A stretch of 64,000 bases of DNA from Chryseobacterium sp. MYb264. GTDB lineage: Bacteria; Bacteroidota; Bacteroidia; Flavobacteriales; Weeksellaceae. The stretch is from assembly GCF_035974275.1 (NCBI RefSeq), contig NZ_CP142422.1:1860001-1924000 (forward strand). The letters run 5' to 3'. The stretch's first letter is position 1; each line of letters opens with the position of its first letter. Below are positions 45,101 through 53,509 of this stretch, piece by piece. Position numbers and translations under genes: made by a program. The notes under the pieces were generated by a model. The model was not told the DNA's origin. It worked only from the letters and a program-made list of their open reading frames with translations, and searched no databases.

Positions 45101-45297
45101 TCCAACGGTGGAGCTACCGATCTGGCAATCGTTTCAGCATTGGCTCCGGGATAGGCTGCCGTTACCATCACAGTAGGCGGTGCGATATCCGGAAATTTCG
45201 TAATCGGCAGGCTTACCATACCGACAACCCCCAAAATAACAAGCAATACGGAGATAACCGTCGCCAGTACGGGTCTTTTTATAATTTTCTTTAACAT
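42157..45297 (-). CDS. HAE1-family RND efflux pump (AcrB-like)
   Basis: A 1046-residue inner-membrane proton/drug antiporter with twelve helices. It begins MLKKIIKRPVLATVISVLLV. Two large periplasmic loops are present, and proton-relay aspartates lie in the fourth helix (ALVLAIGIVVDDAIVVVEAV near residue 397). The LMIGLLAKNGILIVEFAIQ block and GKSLIASAVEGAKARLRPILMT are typical. It follows the adaptor gene after 9 bp. Substrates are expected to be broad; none is indicated by sequence. Length matches the HAE1 family exactly. Confidence 0.96.
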   Translation of the reverse strand: MLKKIIKRPVLATVISVLLVILGVVGMVSLPITKFPDIAPPTVMVTAAYPGANAETIARSVAPPLENAINGVENMDYITSTASNDGSLSITVIFKLGTDPDQAAINVQNRVAQVTNQLPSEVVQAGITTVKRQNSMIAMVSLTSKDGSMDDLFLENYAKINIVPELKRVKGVGDAMVYGNKDYSMRIWLDPNKLTSYNLTPSDVSRAIQTQNLEAAPGRFGERTKEAMEYVLRYKGKFTEPEQYENITIKALNDGSVLKLKDVAKVEFGAYSYTVASKYNKKASVTMAIFQMAGSNANEVQIALQERMKELEKSFPEGMAYEIPYATKDALDQSIEQVIHTLIEAFILVFIVVYIFLQDFRSTLIPAIAVPVSIVGTFFFMKVFGFSINILTLFALVLAIGIVVDDAIVVVEAVHAKMEHKKLNPRAATMSAMSEITGAIVSITLIMSAVFVPVAFMSGSTGLFYQQFALTLAIAIVISAINALTLSPALCAIFLKQHHPDSHEKMNFKDRFFAGFNASFNKLTFRYGKAVLFLLKRKWIALAIVLVFGGLFAWMSMTTPKGFIPDEDQSFIIVTANLAPGASKDRTSKVVSDTEDKLMKNPAVDKVISVDGLNLFSGSMSSSAASIFVKLKNGKERGQVSNINDIIGQVQGMLSQDKRANFLVINTPTVDGFGNTSGMELVLQDRTNGELQNLGNISYGMMGALMQRPEVAVAFTTFDVTYPQYEVLVDEVKAAQLGVSVSDVLGVMQGYYGSIQSSDFNRFGKYYRVLVQSTPETRQDKESLNGIFVKNSSGEMVPVNTLVSLKQVTGAEVVDRFNLFNSSNLTVMPAPGFSTGQAMAAIEEVSKQVLPPGYTYDYKGMSREEAGSSSQSVMIFGLCIVFVFFLLSAQYESYILPFAVLIAIPVGLSGVFVGITLAELSNNIYVQIALVMLIGLLAKNGILIVEFAIQRRRAGKSLIASAVEGAKARLRPILMTSLAFITGLIPLIFVVGPSAMGNLSIGYAAISGMLFGTILGVFVVPVLFVVFQALHEKINGRVVTEADWEY

Positions 45298-45306
45298 GAT
45301 TTTTTC

Positions 45307-46452
45307 TTACGATTTTTTCGGTTGAGCAGTTTTCTTTTGTGCTACGACAGGAGTTCCCGGCTGTAGTCTATCGAAACCGGTAGCGATGTACTGATCTCCG
45401 CCTTTCAACCCTTTTGAAACGATGAAATTGTCACCTGCTTTTCCGCTCACTTCAATCGGAAGCATTACTGCTTTTCCGTCTTTAATGGTGAATACAAATG
45501 TTTTATCCTGAATGGTTCTCGTAGAAGCAATCGGCAATAAAATAACATTGCTGTAAAACTGATCTAATACAATTTTTCCTGTATTTCCGCTTCTTAAAAG
45601 ATTTTTAGGATTGGTAAATTTTGCTCTTAACGTGATAGAACCTGTCGTTTTGTTGAACTGTCCTTCCACCGCATCAATTTTTCCTTTTTCATCATACTTT
45701 TCACCACCGGAAAGCAATAAAGAAACCATCGGCGTATTTTTAATAATCTCGTTGATGCTGCTTCCTTCCGTCTGTCTCTGGAAATTATTAAAATCATTTT
45801 CACTCATGCTGAAATACGTATACACCTCATGAATATCCGACAATAACGTGATCGCTTCCTGATTAGAAGGCGTCATTAAACTTCCCAAACGGTAATTGAA
45901 TCTTCCAATATAACCGCTAACGGGTGCTTTAATGGTTGAAAAATTAAGGTTGATTTTTGCCGATTCAATGGTTGACATCGATTGACTTACCGCTCCTCTC
46001 GCCGCATTATAAGCCGCTTCTGCTTCTTTCACCTGAATATCCGAAACCATTTTATTTCTGAATAATTCTTTTTTTCGGTCTAAATCTATTTTAGAAGTTG
46101 AAAGATTCGCCTGAGCAGTAATTAAGGCTGCCTGAGCGCTTTTTAACTGTTCCTGAAAAACACGGTCTTCAATTTTGAACAAAGGTTGTCCAGCTCTTAC
46201 GAAATCACCTTCGTCCACGAAAATTTTGCTTAAATAACCTGTTACCTGAGGACGGATTTCAACATTGGAAACCCCTTCAATAGAAGCAGCATATTCTCTA
46301 GAAACGGAAGCATCTCCCTGCTTCACTATTTCTACCGGAAGTTCCGGAGCCTGCTGCTGATAGGCTTGATTTTGATTATCTTTTTTACACCCGGTAAATA
46401 CCAATAAGGTTACTCCAAGTATAATCGATTTCTGAATAGAAAATCTCTGCAT
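45307..46452 (-). CDS. RND efflux periplasmic adaptor (AcrA-like lipoprotein)
   Basis: A 381-residue membrane-fusion protein. The signal peptide ends VFTGC (Cys22), a lipobox. The biotinyl-lipoyl and hairpin domains are visible as IRPQVTGYLSKIFVDEGDFV, GQPLFKIEDRVFQEQLKSAQ and INLNFSTIKAPVSGYIGRFN. It connects the inner-membrane pump to the outer-membrane channel. It is the first gene of the operon. No dedicated regulator is adjacent, though the AraC gene at 47324 lies in the same direction about 870 bp away. Confidence 0.95.
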   Translation of the reverse strand: MQRFSIQKSIILGVTLLVFTGCKKDNQNQAYQQQAPELPVEIVKQGDASVSREYAASIEGVSNVEIRPQVTGYLSKIFVDEGDFVRAGQPLFKIEDRVFQEQLKSAQAALITAQANLSTSKIDLDRKKELFRNKMVSDIQVKEAEAAYNAARGAVSQSMSTIESAKINLNFSTIKAPVSGYIGRFNYRLGSLMTPSNQEAITLLSDIHEVYTYFSMSENDFNNFQRQTEGSSINEIIKNTPMVSLLLSGGEKYDEKGKIDAVEGQFNKTTGSITLRAKFTNPKNLLRSGNTGKIVLDQFYSNVILLPIASTRTIQDKTFVFTIKDGKAVMLPIEVSGKAGDNFIVSKGLKGGDQYIATGFDRLQPGTPVVAQKKTAQPKKS

Positions 46453-46690
46453 AACACTTTTTCCTTTAAATTTTACGGGGCAAAATTCGGATGAAAAAAG
46501 TTGGCTGGAAATACTCTAAAAACACCTAAATTTGTCAAAAAGACTTCTAATTTAGAGAATTTATGAGAAATATCATGTGGTTGTAATTTGGCTGTTTGTG
46601 AATTTTATATGAGTGGGATAAGACTGTTTGCCACGAATGCACGAATTTTTTTGTTTCCCGCAGATGAGGGAGATTTTCACAGAGGATGCT
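46453..46690. other. Gene-free stretch upstream of the efflux operon
   Basis: Holds the probable efflux promoter near its left end and then dispersed phrases TTTGCCACGAATGCACGAAT (46629) and TTTCCCGCAGATGAGGG (46660). No gene is seen. Confidence 0.5.
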
Positions 46691-47040
46691 GTTTTTGTTG
46701 GTTTTTCGCAAAGACGCAAAGATTGGTTTAATCCCGTATGTTTTTAAGACGCAAGGATTTTATCTAAGATAAAATTGTGGAGTGTATTTTTGTCACGAAT
46801 GCACGATTTTTTTTGTTGGTTTTTCGCAAAGACGCGAAGATTGGTTTAATGCCGTATGTTTTTTAAGGCGCAAGGATTTTATCTAAGATAAAATTGTGGA
46901 GTGTATTTTTGTCACGAATGCACGATTTTTTTGTTGGTTTTTCGCAAAGGCGCGAAGATTGGTTTAATGCCGTATGTTTTTTAAGGCGCAAGGATTTTAT
47001 CTAAAATAAAATTGTGGAGTGTATTTTTGCCAAGAGCGCA
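46691..47040 (+). repeat. Array A: about 120-bp tandem repeats (3 copies)
   Basis: Unit order: TTGTTGGTTTTTCGCAAAG, GATTGGTTTAAT, GTATGTTTTTTAAGGCGCAAGG, the hairpin ATTTTATCTAAGATAAAAT, TTGTGGAGTGTATTTTTG, TCACGAATGCACG. Copies start near 46691, 46813 and 46932. The same unit in inverse orientation forms array B at 61690-62166. Confidence 0.92.
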
Positions 47041-47105
47041 CGGATTTTTTTGAGATTGCTTCATCTTTGGTTTGCAGTGACAAAGATTTATAAAAAGGGA
47101 GGAAA

Positions 47106-47202
47106 CCCTAGCCCTGATAGGAACGACATCCTTTTTGGTGGCGGCTGGAGCAAAGCGGAAGCCGTCACCAAAAGGATATAGTGGATAGCAGGAAAAAGCT
47201 TC
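47106..47202. ncRNA. Structured intergenic element, possible flavo-1-like RNA (copy 2)
   Basis: Opens with CCCTAGCCCTGATAGGAACG, has a long internal stem (arms 47128-47146 and 47160-47177, core ATCCTTTTTGGTG pairing with CACCAAAAGGAT), and closes with GTGGATAGCAGGAAAAAGC. Its ends agree with the element at 9739-9866 while its middle differs, which is what a conserved RNA motif would show. Transcription is not demonstrated. Confidence 0.5.
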
Positions 47203-47323
47203 AAATAAAAATTTTAAACTGACCGATTAGCTTACTCTATCAGCTAACAACTTCCATTGCTTCAAAAAGAAGCATTTTTCCAAAAGACATCATAGAAAAT
47301 TATCCAGAATCTTTTTACTTTTA

Positions 47324-48241
47324 TCAAAACAAATCATCCTTTTTATATTCCAGAGGAGATTTTCCGGTGTGCTTCTTGAAAAACTTACTGAAAGCAGCCT
47401 GATCGGAGAATTTTAACTGAGAAGCGACTTCACTCACGTTGGCATTAGAGTCTTTCAGCAAAATTTTCGCTTCAATCACCAAAATATGATGAATGATCTC
47501 GCGGGGTGACTTATAAATGGTTTTGTTGATGACCTTGGTCAAATATTTTCGACTGATAAACAGTTGGTCCGCATAAAACTGAACATTATGCTCCTCTTTG
47601 AAATGCTGCCTCACAAGAATGAAAAAACTTGTGGTAATCTCGTCTTCACGATAGCTTACCTTATTGATCTTCTCCGTTTTTTTCATGTAATTATCCATCT
47701 CATAGATCACGAGCGAAAAGTGATGCCAGATCATTTCATTGAAATAATAATTCTCCTTTTCGGTATCGTTTAAAGATTTAAGTTCATCCAAATGAAAATG
47801 GATTCTCTTATATATTTCCGGCTCGTTGCGGATGATATTGGTGGGATCTTCCGAAAGGCTTTTCAGAACATCATTTGACTTATAATTGAACCCTGCATTA
47901 GAAATAAAATCCAGTGAAAAGAAAATATATTTCGCATTATAATCATCGGAAATCTCTTCCACCCAAAATGTTTCCGCAATCGGGCAAAAGATGATATCTC
48001 CGGCCTTCACTTCATAGCTTTTTTCGGATAAACGAAAACGGATATTGCCTTTTTCAATCAGAAAAACAGTAAAATAATCGGAGCGGTACGGAATGTTGAG
48101 CTTAACCGCGTAACTTGCCTTTTCGATGTTCATGACTACAAATTCTTTGATTCTTAAATCGAATTCAACCTGATTCAGCAGTTCTTCGAAAGTAAAATGC
48201 GAGATGAAACTTTCTATTTTCGGATTGGATTTTTTAGACAT
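47324..48241 (-). CDS. AraC family transcriptional regulator
   Basis: A 305-residue regulator with a cupin-like sensor at the N-terminus (IEKGNIRFRLSEKSYEVKAG, IIFCPIAETFWVEEI) and two C-terminal helix-turn-helix units: QFYADQLFISRKYLTKVINK and NVSEVASQLKFSDQAAFSKF, ending HTGKSPLEYKK. Upstream lies a saccharopine-dehydrogenase-like gene 47 bp away in the same direction, which it may control. The effector is unknown. Confidence 0.9.
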   Translation of the reverse strand: MSKKSNPKIESFISHFTFEELLNQVEFDLRIKEFVVMNIEKASYAVKLNIPYRSDYFTVFLIEKGNIRFRLSEKSYEVKAGDIIFCPIAETFWVEEISDDYNAKYIFFSLDFISNAGFNYKSNDVLKSLSEDPTNIIRNEPEIYKRIHFHLDELKSLNDTEKENYYFNEMIWHHFSLVIYEMDNYMKKTEKINKVSYREDEITTSFFILVRQHFKEEHNVQFYADQLFISRKYLTKVINKTIYKSPREIIHHILVIEAKILLKDSNANVSEVASQLKFSDQAAFSKFFKKHTGKSPLEYKKDDLF

Positions 48242-48288
48242 GAACGGTAAAAATTTGAGCGAAATTAATAAATAAAAACTCTTACAAC

Positions 48289-49344
48289 TTAAATTTTCAA
48301 TTGATAAGATTTATCATACTTTTTGAGATTATTTAAAAACTCAGGGATATTTTCAGCAATTTGATGACTGTGAAAAACACCATGCGGAATATTGCCATTT
48401 AGAACAATCATTGCCATTTCTGTAGCGACAATAGCCGTAATTTTTCCTTCATTATTTCCATTAATGCTTAATTCTTTTATATTTCCGGATGTGTCTTTGG
48501 CTACAATTTTAACGGCATAAACATCGGTGCCCATGGTAAAATTATTAAAGCTTTTAATCGCAAGATCCTGAACTTTTTCGTTTTTAAATAGTCTGGTAAT
48601 TCCCAATTTACGAAGAATGGCAGTGAGCTTCGTAAACCATTTAACATCAAAAGCCATCCTGGTTTCAATTCTTGGAACTGCTAAAGTATCTGATAAAACA
48701 TGCTGATCTGAAAAATCAAAAAGGTAAAATTGTCTTTTGCCTAAAAGCTCTGTCTGAATAGGTTTTGTAAAACTTTTCATGTTTTTCTTAGTCCCGTTTT
48801 CAGAAATCTGATATTCGGAATCGATATTATTGAAAGTCCATTTATAGGCAAATTCGCCATGTTTCTCACCCAAACCAAGGAGAATAAATATATCAATAGA
48901 TTCTGTATTGGGGAGCAGATGAACAGCATGCTGAGCGAGAAGATTGGTAATTCCCGGCGCCAAACCGACACTTAAAACAACGCTGGATTGATTTTCTGCA
49001 GCAAATGAATTGAGGCCTTCAATACTTTTTAACGCCTTGTATTGCGCTGAAATATCGATATAATGAATTCCTTTTGAGATACAATATTCCACAAAATCGG
49101 TATTGGTTTGGTCTAAACACATGATGACCAATTGAACATCATCAAAAATTGAAAAATCAGAAATAGAATTGATATCCAATTGATAAGGAATGACTTGCTG
49201 ATGAAGATTTACTGCTAATTTTTGAGCTTTTGAAAGACTTCGCCCAGCTACCATTACTTTTTCAGGATAAACCTTCGATAAATTTTCAGCGATAATGCTT
49301 CCTACCGCTCCATAACCGCCAATAATAAGTATTTTCTCTTTCAT
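48289..49344 (-). CDS. Saccharopine dehydrogenase-like NAD(P)-binding protein
   Basis: A 351-residue Rossmann protein with ILIIGGYGAVGSIIAENLSK at residues 5-24, a strand/turn MVAGRSLSKAQ near 31, and VVLSVGLAPGITNLLAQHAV near 121, as in the saccharopine-dehydrogenase/trans-acting enoyl-reductase superfamily. True lysine-pathway saccharopine dehydrogenase is longer or differently built, so that function is not supported. It lies 47 bp upstream of an AraC gene in the same orientation. Its substrate is unknown. It is cytoplasmic by appearance. Confidence 0.75.
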   Translation of the reverse strand: MKEKILIIGGYGAVGSIIAENLSKVYPEKVMVAGRSLSKAQKLAVNLHQQVIPYQLDINSISDFSIFDDVQLVIMCLDQTNTDFVEYCISKGIHYIDISAQYKALKSIEGLNSFAAENQSSVVLSVGLAPGITNLLAQHAVHLLPNTESIDIFILLGLGEKHGEFAYKWTFNNIDSEYQISENGTKKNMKSFTKPIQTELLGKRQFYLFDFSDQHVLSDTLAVPRIETRMAFDVKWFTKLTAILRKLGITRLFKNEKVQDLAIKSFNNFTMGTDVYAVKIVAKDTSGNIKELSINGNNEGKITAIVATEMAMIVLNGNIPHGVFHSHQIAENIPEFLNNLKKYDKSYQLKI

Positions 49345-49571
49345 AGTCTTAATCTTTATGCAAAGATTATGATAAGCCAGATGAAAGTGTTATAAAATTC
49401 AGGGAGGTTGTTGTGCAATTGTGGAAAATATTCTGATACTCTAAATTTTCAAATTACGGAAACCCGTAAAAAACACCTATCTACTATTTCTAATTTTGAA
49501 TTCGAAATAAATTTCACAATAAAAATCAAAGTAAAGATTTTTTTTCATAATAAAAACTTTATAACCTATTT

Positions 49572-51641
49572 ATGAACAACATGCTACAAGATTCCATTTC
49601 TAATACTGATGAAATTCTGGAAAGAATAAAATCGGAATTAAAGAGTGCCAGATCGGAAATATTGATCGCTATGGCTTGGTTTACCAACTATGAACTGTAC
49701 AACATTATTCAGGAAAAACTTTCTGAAAATATTAAAGTTTCCCTGATCTTATCTGATCAGCCGGATAATGAAAAATTAGATTTTGATGTACTTGTACATC
49801 AAGGACTTAACTTCACCCGCATCAAAAATATAGGATACGGTATGATGAATCTGAAATTCTGCATTATTGATCGAAATATAGCTATTTCAGGTTCCTACAA
49901 CTGGTCTAACAATGCAAAAAACAACCATGAGCAGGTTTTGGTTACTAACTTCCCCAAAACGGTTAATGAACTGACTGACAGCTTTTTTAAAATAAAAGAC
50001 CGCGTAGAAAAACTTAATAACGGTTACAGCATTGAGGAAATTGAAAGAGAAGAGAGCGCTTTTGTAAGTCCCATTGTTCATGAAAAAAATGAAGGGGAAG
50101 CTCAGCCGCTCAATTTTCAGGAGCAATCTCTGAAAGATTTTAAAGATGTTCTCGATAACATCATCGCAACAGAAGTAGGCTCTTTCGATAAAAACTTATT
50201 GAAAGAAAATGCTTACCAGAGGGCATTTGAAAATCAAGGAGATCATCAGGTGCTTCCTCAGGCAATGGACAGCCTTTATTCAAACTTCATCAACGAAATT
50301 GAAGTTATTGCCGAGAAAAAGACACGACTGAAAAACAGGATCGAAGAGCAGCTGAAGGTGAGCATCGGAAACGTAGAGATGAAAACTCAAAATGAGATTG
50401 ATACTCTGAACTATAATCTGACAGCAGATCTTCAAAACATTGAAAACAATATTCAGCATAATGAAAAAAATATTGAGGACAAAAAACAAAACATAGAGTC
50501 GGTAAGCTCTATTAAAATTCCTTTTATAAAGGACAAAATAGATGTTTTACTTAAAAAGATCAATGAACTGAAGATAGATTTTGTGAAACCGCCTGTAAAC
50601 TGGCCTTTGACATCCGCATTAATTTTCTTAGGATTTATATTGTTATCCTATATTTTTGTATTCTATTCGTCTGTTGCTTATATATTCATATTTTCAAAAA
50701 ATGAAACAATAGCTGCTATTGATGCCGGAAGAATCCCTGAAACCGCTGAGGTTTTTGATCCTGAAGCTATATCAAAAATATGGAGCAAGGGAATCGGAGG
50801 AATTCTGTTCCTTTTTCTTTTCGTCGGAATCCCACTGGCATTAGGTTTAATGAAACTGATTCTTTCTGTTAAAGATCACACCAATGATCATCTAAACACA
50901 AATAACACCAACAATATGTTCTATAGATTTTTCAAAAATTATGGTGGGATTTTATTGATTTTGGTAGTCGATGGATTTATAGCCTACAGGGTAGCTAAAA
51001 ATATTAATTTTATTGATTATGAATCTAACCGTACCAATACCATATTGAGTTTTATGGAAATCATCATCACTGAAAACTTTTGGTTAGTCTTTATTTTAGG
51101 AACGTTAGGAGTATATTTATTTGGACTGACTATTGAAAAACTTTATTATTCTCATCAAAAAAGAACGCAAACCCATCATCAGGAAAAGACAAAATTTATT
51201 GTCAGCAAACATGAAGAGGAAATGCTTGCCCATCAGATACAGATCAATGAACTGAAAGAGGAAAACAACAGGTTAAATGGTGAAATCGTGATTTTACAAA
51301 AACACAATGCCGTCCTCACCAAACAATTGCAGGAACTTCCGATACAGATTAATACAAAAATCAATCATCTTAAGCAGCTTCTCTTGTCATTTATAGAAAA
51401 AGTAGACAATCTTGCCCATATTTATCAGAGTCAGGTGGATAATGATAAACTTCCTGTATCCAGGACCGAAATGGAAAACCGAGTTAATATTTTTATGGAA
51501 GGCTGGAGTAAATATTTGTACAAAATTTATTCTGTGGAAAAAGCAGAAGCTAAAACGACAGAAGCCATAAGAGAGTGTGAAAACTGGCTGAATATTGTCA
51601 CGGTTCAAAAAAATTTCAATTCAGAATTTGCTCAAAACTAA
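49572..51641 (+). CDS. Membrane protein with degenerate phospholipase-D-like domain and coiled coils
   Basis: A 689-residue protein, domains in order: PLD-like (residues about 8-130), coiled coil (about 240-335), two pairs of membrane helices (346-374, 408-431; 457-475, 503-523), a second coiled coil (545-590) and a helical C-terminus. The PLD motif HxKx4Dx6GSxN is present with N93 in place of the histidine: N93, K95, D100, G107, S108, N110, plus Glu120. Loss of the nucleophile His suggests binding rather than catalysis, or an altered mechanism. A VWA-like lipoprotein gene starts 10 bp downstream, so the two form a unit. I do not recognise the family. A defence or envelope-surveillance role is speculative. 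Confidence 0.75.
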   Translation: MNNMLQDSISNTDEILERIKSELKSARSEILIAMAWFTNYELYNIIQEKLSENIKVSLILSDQPDNEKLDFDVLVHQGLNFTRIKNIGYGMMNLKFCIIDRNIAISGSYNWSNNAKNNHEQVLVTNFPKTVNELTDSFFKIKDRVEKLNNGYSIEEIEREESAFVSPIVHEKNEGEAQPLNFQEQSLKDFKDVLDNIIATEVGSFDKNLLKENAYQRAFENQGDHQVLPQAMDSLYSNFINEIEVIAEKKTRLKNRIEEQLKVSIGNVEMKTQNEIDTLNYNLTADLQNIENNIQHNEKNIEDKKQNIESVSSIKIPFIKDKIDVLLKKINELKIDFVKPPVNWPLTSALIFLGFILLSYIFVFYSSVAYIFIFSKNETIAAIDAGRIPETAEVFDPEAISKIWSKGIGGILFLFLFVGIPLALGLMKLILSVKDHTNDHLNTNNTNNMFYRFFKNYGGILLILVVDGFIAYRVAKNINFIDYESNRTNTILSFMEIIITENFWLVFILGTLGVYLFGLTIEKLYYSHQKRTQTHHQEKTKFIVSKHEEEMLAHQIQINELKEENNRLNGEIVILQKHNAVLTKQLQELPIQINTKINHLKQLLLSFIEKVDNLAHIYQSQVDNDKLPVSRTEMENRVNIFMEGWSKYLYKIYSVEKAEAKTTEAIRECENWLNIVTVQKNFNSEFAQN

Positions 51642-51651
51642 TGCATAAGCT

Positions 51652-52626
51652 ATGAAAAATTTATTCTACTTTTTATCATCCTTCATCATTTTTATTCTTT
51701 GCACAGGCTGTTCTAAAACCAATGACCGTAATGGATCAGTGACTACAAAAGTTTACGATTTCAATGTTCTACTTGTTCCCGACCTATCCAACAGAATCAA
51801 TCCTGAAATTCATCCAAAGCCCGTTCTTGACACTTTTTTACTCAATACGGCTATTGATAGTATCGGGGATCTTCTTACGGTAAATAACAGGCGAATGAAT
51901 CAGCTTGATGTTTATAAATTTGATTTTATCAACCGTGGAATCCTTAATAATCCACAGATAGCAGATGCGAAATGGCTTCAGATTAATTTCAGACAGTTTA
52001 AAGGAAAAACCAAAGATGCATCCAACTTTAAAAGGTATGAAATGAAATCTGCTATTTCTGCATTCAAAAAAAATATCTCAAAAGTTTATCAGTATTCCTT
52101 TGAAAATCCTGCCGGATCTGATGTCTGGAATTATTTTAACCAAACCATCACTTCATCATTGATCAATGATCCTGATGTAAGTCTTCCCAATGGTAAAAAT
52201 ACTCTTATTAAAAGTACAAAAAATGTTGTAGTTCTCTTTACAGACGGTTATATAGAAAGTACTAATAGCAGCGCAGGGTATAATTTTGATCAGCAGTCTA
52301 TCAAAAAAATAAGACAGGACTTCATCAGCAGTAAATCGGTAGATCTTCAAAAATTTATTCAGTCAAAACCGGAATACCTGATTAAAAAAACGACCAATAA
52401 TTTGAAAAACGTAAATATTCTGGTTTTGGAAATGGTTGACCGGTCGCTTGATGATAATGGCTCAACCACCGTACAACCTACCGATTTTGAAATTATGAAA
52501 ATAATCTGGACACAGTGGCTGAAAAGTTCCGGCGCAGCTCATGTAGAAATATATCCTGCTTTCTCCAAAAGAATTGATGCTTATGATGCCATCAAAAAAT
52601 TCATGGAAGAAATCAGCAAAAACTAG
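51652..52626 (+). CDS. VWA-like lipoprotein partner of the PLD-like membrane protein
   Basis: A 324-residue lipoprotein with signal ending FILCTGC (Cys20). The body resembles a von Willebrand A fold: an FNVLLVPDLSNRINPEI strand with D44 and S46 in DxSxR, and VVVLFTDGYIES with D198 in TDG, at positions where MIDAS metal-binding residues lie. The threonine-motif equivalent is unclear. It starts 10 bp after the PLD-like gene and its end overlaps a convergent metallophosphoesterase gene by four bases. Lipidation would place it at an envelope membrane, facing the periplasm or outside. Function unknown. Confidence 0.7.
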   Translation: MKNLFYFLSSFIIFILCTGCSKTNDRNGSVTTKVYDFNVLLVPDLSNRINPEIHPKPVLDTFLLNTAIDSIGDLLTVNNRRMNQLDVYKFDFINRGILNNPQIADAKWLQINFRQFKGKTKDASNFKRYEMKSAISAFKKNISKVYQYSFENPAGSDVWNYFNQTITSSLINDPDVSLPNGKNTLIKSTKNVVVLFTDGYIESTNSSAGYNFDQQSIKKIRQDFISSKSVDLQKFIQSKPEYLIKKTTNNLKNVNILVLEMVDRSLDDNGSTTVQPTDFEIMKIIWTQWLKSSGAAHVEIYPAFSKRIDAYDAIKKFMEEISKN

Positions 52627-53369
52627 ACCTCAATAATCAATTCTTTGTTGTAACCATTGTACTTTTCATCGATATAGCCGTGGGGATTGCAGATGATTTC
52701 GGTATTGCCGATTTTGTATTGCGAGGGCGTATGAATATGTCCGTGAATCCAAAATAATGGTTGATGTTCATTGATGAAATCTTCTAAATTTGAAGCATAG
52801 GCTGAAGTGATAGGATCTTCTTTATATTCTTCCGGAACTGACTGAATACTTGGTGCATGATGGGTAACCACAATATTTTTTAAATCTTTTGAATTTTCCA
52901 GACTTTCCTGTAACCAAATTTTTGAAAACTGATGAATTTTAAACGTATCAACGGTCCTCATCTTTGAATAAGACGGATCCCGCGTAATCTTTTTATAATC
53001 ATTCATTTTCGATTGACATATCATTCCGTAATATCTTGGGTCTCCGAAAATGGAAAAATCAGTCCATAAAGTTGCGCCATGAAAACGAATATCTTCAATA
53101 TCTACAAAAGAATTTTCCAGCACATGAATATTTGAATCCTGTGCGGAGGCTTTTATTTTATTCAGCGTTTTTGGATAAGAACCTTTATAATATTCATGAT
53201 TGCCGAGAATATAAATCACAGGTTTGTTGGGAATATTAGTTTTTACCCATTCAATTCCTTTGATTCCTAAATTGGTATCTCCCGCCAAAACAACTACATC
53301 TGCTTTATCGAAAGATAAATCTGTGATACCGAATTCCTGATGGAGATCGCTGATGATTTGAATTTTCAT
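52623..53369 (-). CDS. Calcineurin-like metallophosphoesterase
   Basis: A 248-residue phosphoesterase with all metal-site motifs: SDLHQEF (D8, H10), VVLAGDTNLG (D), ILGNHEYYKG (N, H), VVTHHAPS (H) and WIHGHIHTPSQYKIG (HGHIH). It would hydrolyse a phosphodiester or phosphomonoester in the cytoplasm; no signal peptide is seen. It is convergent with the VWA-like lipoprotein gene with a four-base overlap. The specific substrate is unknown. Confidence 0.88.
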   Translation of the reverse strand: MKIQIISDLHQEFGITDLSFDKADVVVLAGDTNLGIKGIEWVKTNIPNKPVIYILGNHEYYKGSYPKTLNKIKASAQDSNIHVLENSFVDIEDIRFHGATLWTDFSIFGDPRYYGMICQSKMNDYKKITRDPSYSKMRTVDTFKIHQFSKIWLQESLENSKDLKNIVVTHHAPSIQSVPEEYKEDPITSAYASNLEDFINEHQPLFWIHGHIHTPSQYKIGNTEIICNPHGYIDEKYNGYNKELIIEV

Positions 53370-53454
53370 GTTTATAATATGAACAAATTAAAGGAAAAAT
53401 ATTTTTAAAGCAAAAGAATGCTAAATAAACCTGAAAAATTAAGACCATAAATTA

Positions 53455-53485
53455 ATCCGGAGATATCATTTCAATATCTCCGGAT
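53455..53485. terminator. Strong hairpin downstream of the MFS exporter gene
   Basis: ATCCGGAGATAT (53455-53466) and ATATCTCCGGAT (53474-53485) pair perfectly over 12 bp. There is no long T-run on the minus strand, so termination is likely but not certain. Confidence 0.65.
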
Positions 53486-53509
53486 AATTATTAACAATAT
53501 ATCGATGAA

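Noticed and set aside
46691..47040. CRISPR-like array
   Set aside because: Whole 120-bp units are repeated with no unique spacers, no cas genes are near, and each unit contains its own hairpin. The same holds for 61690-62166.
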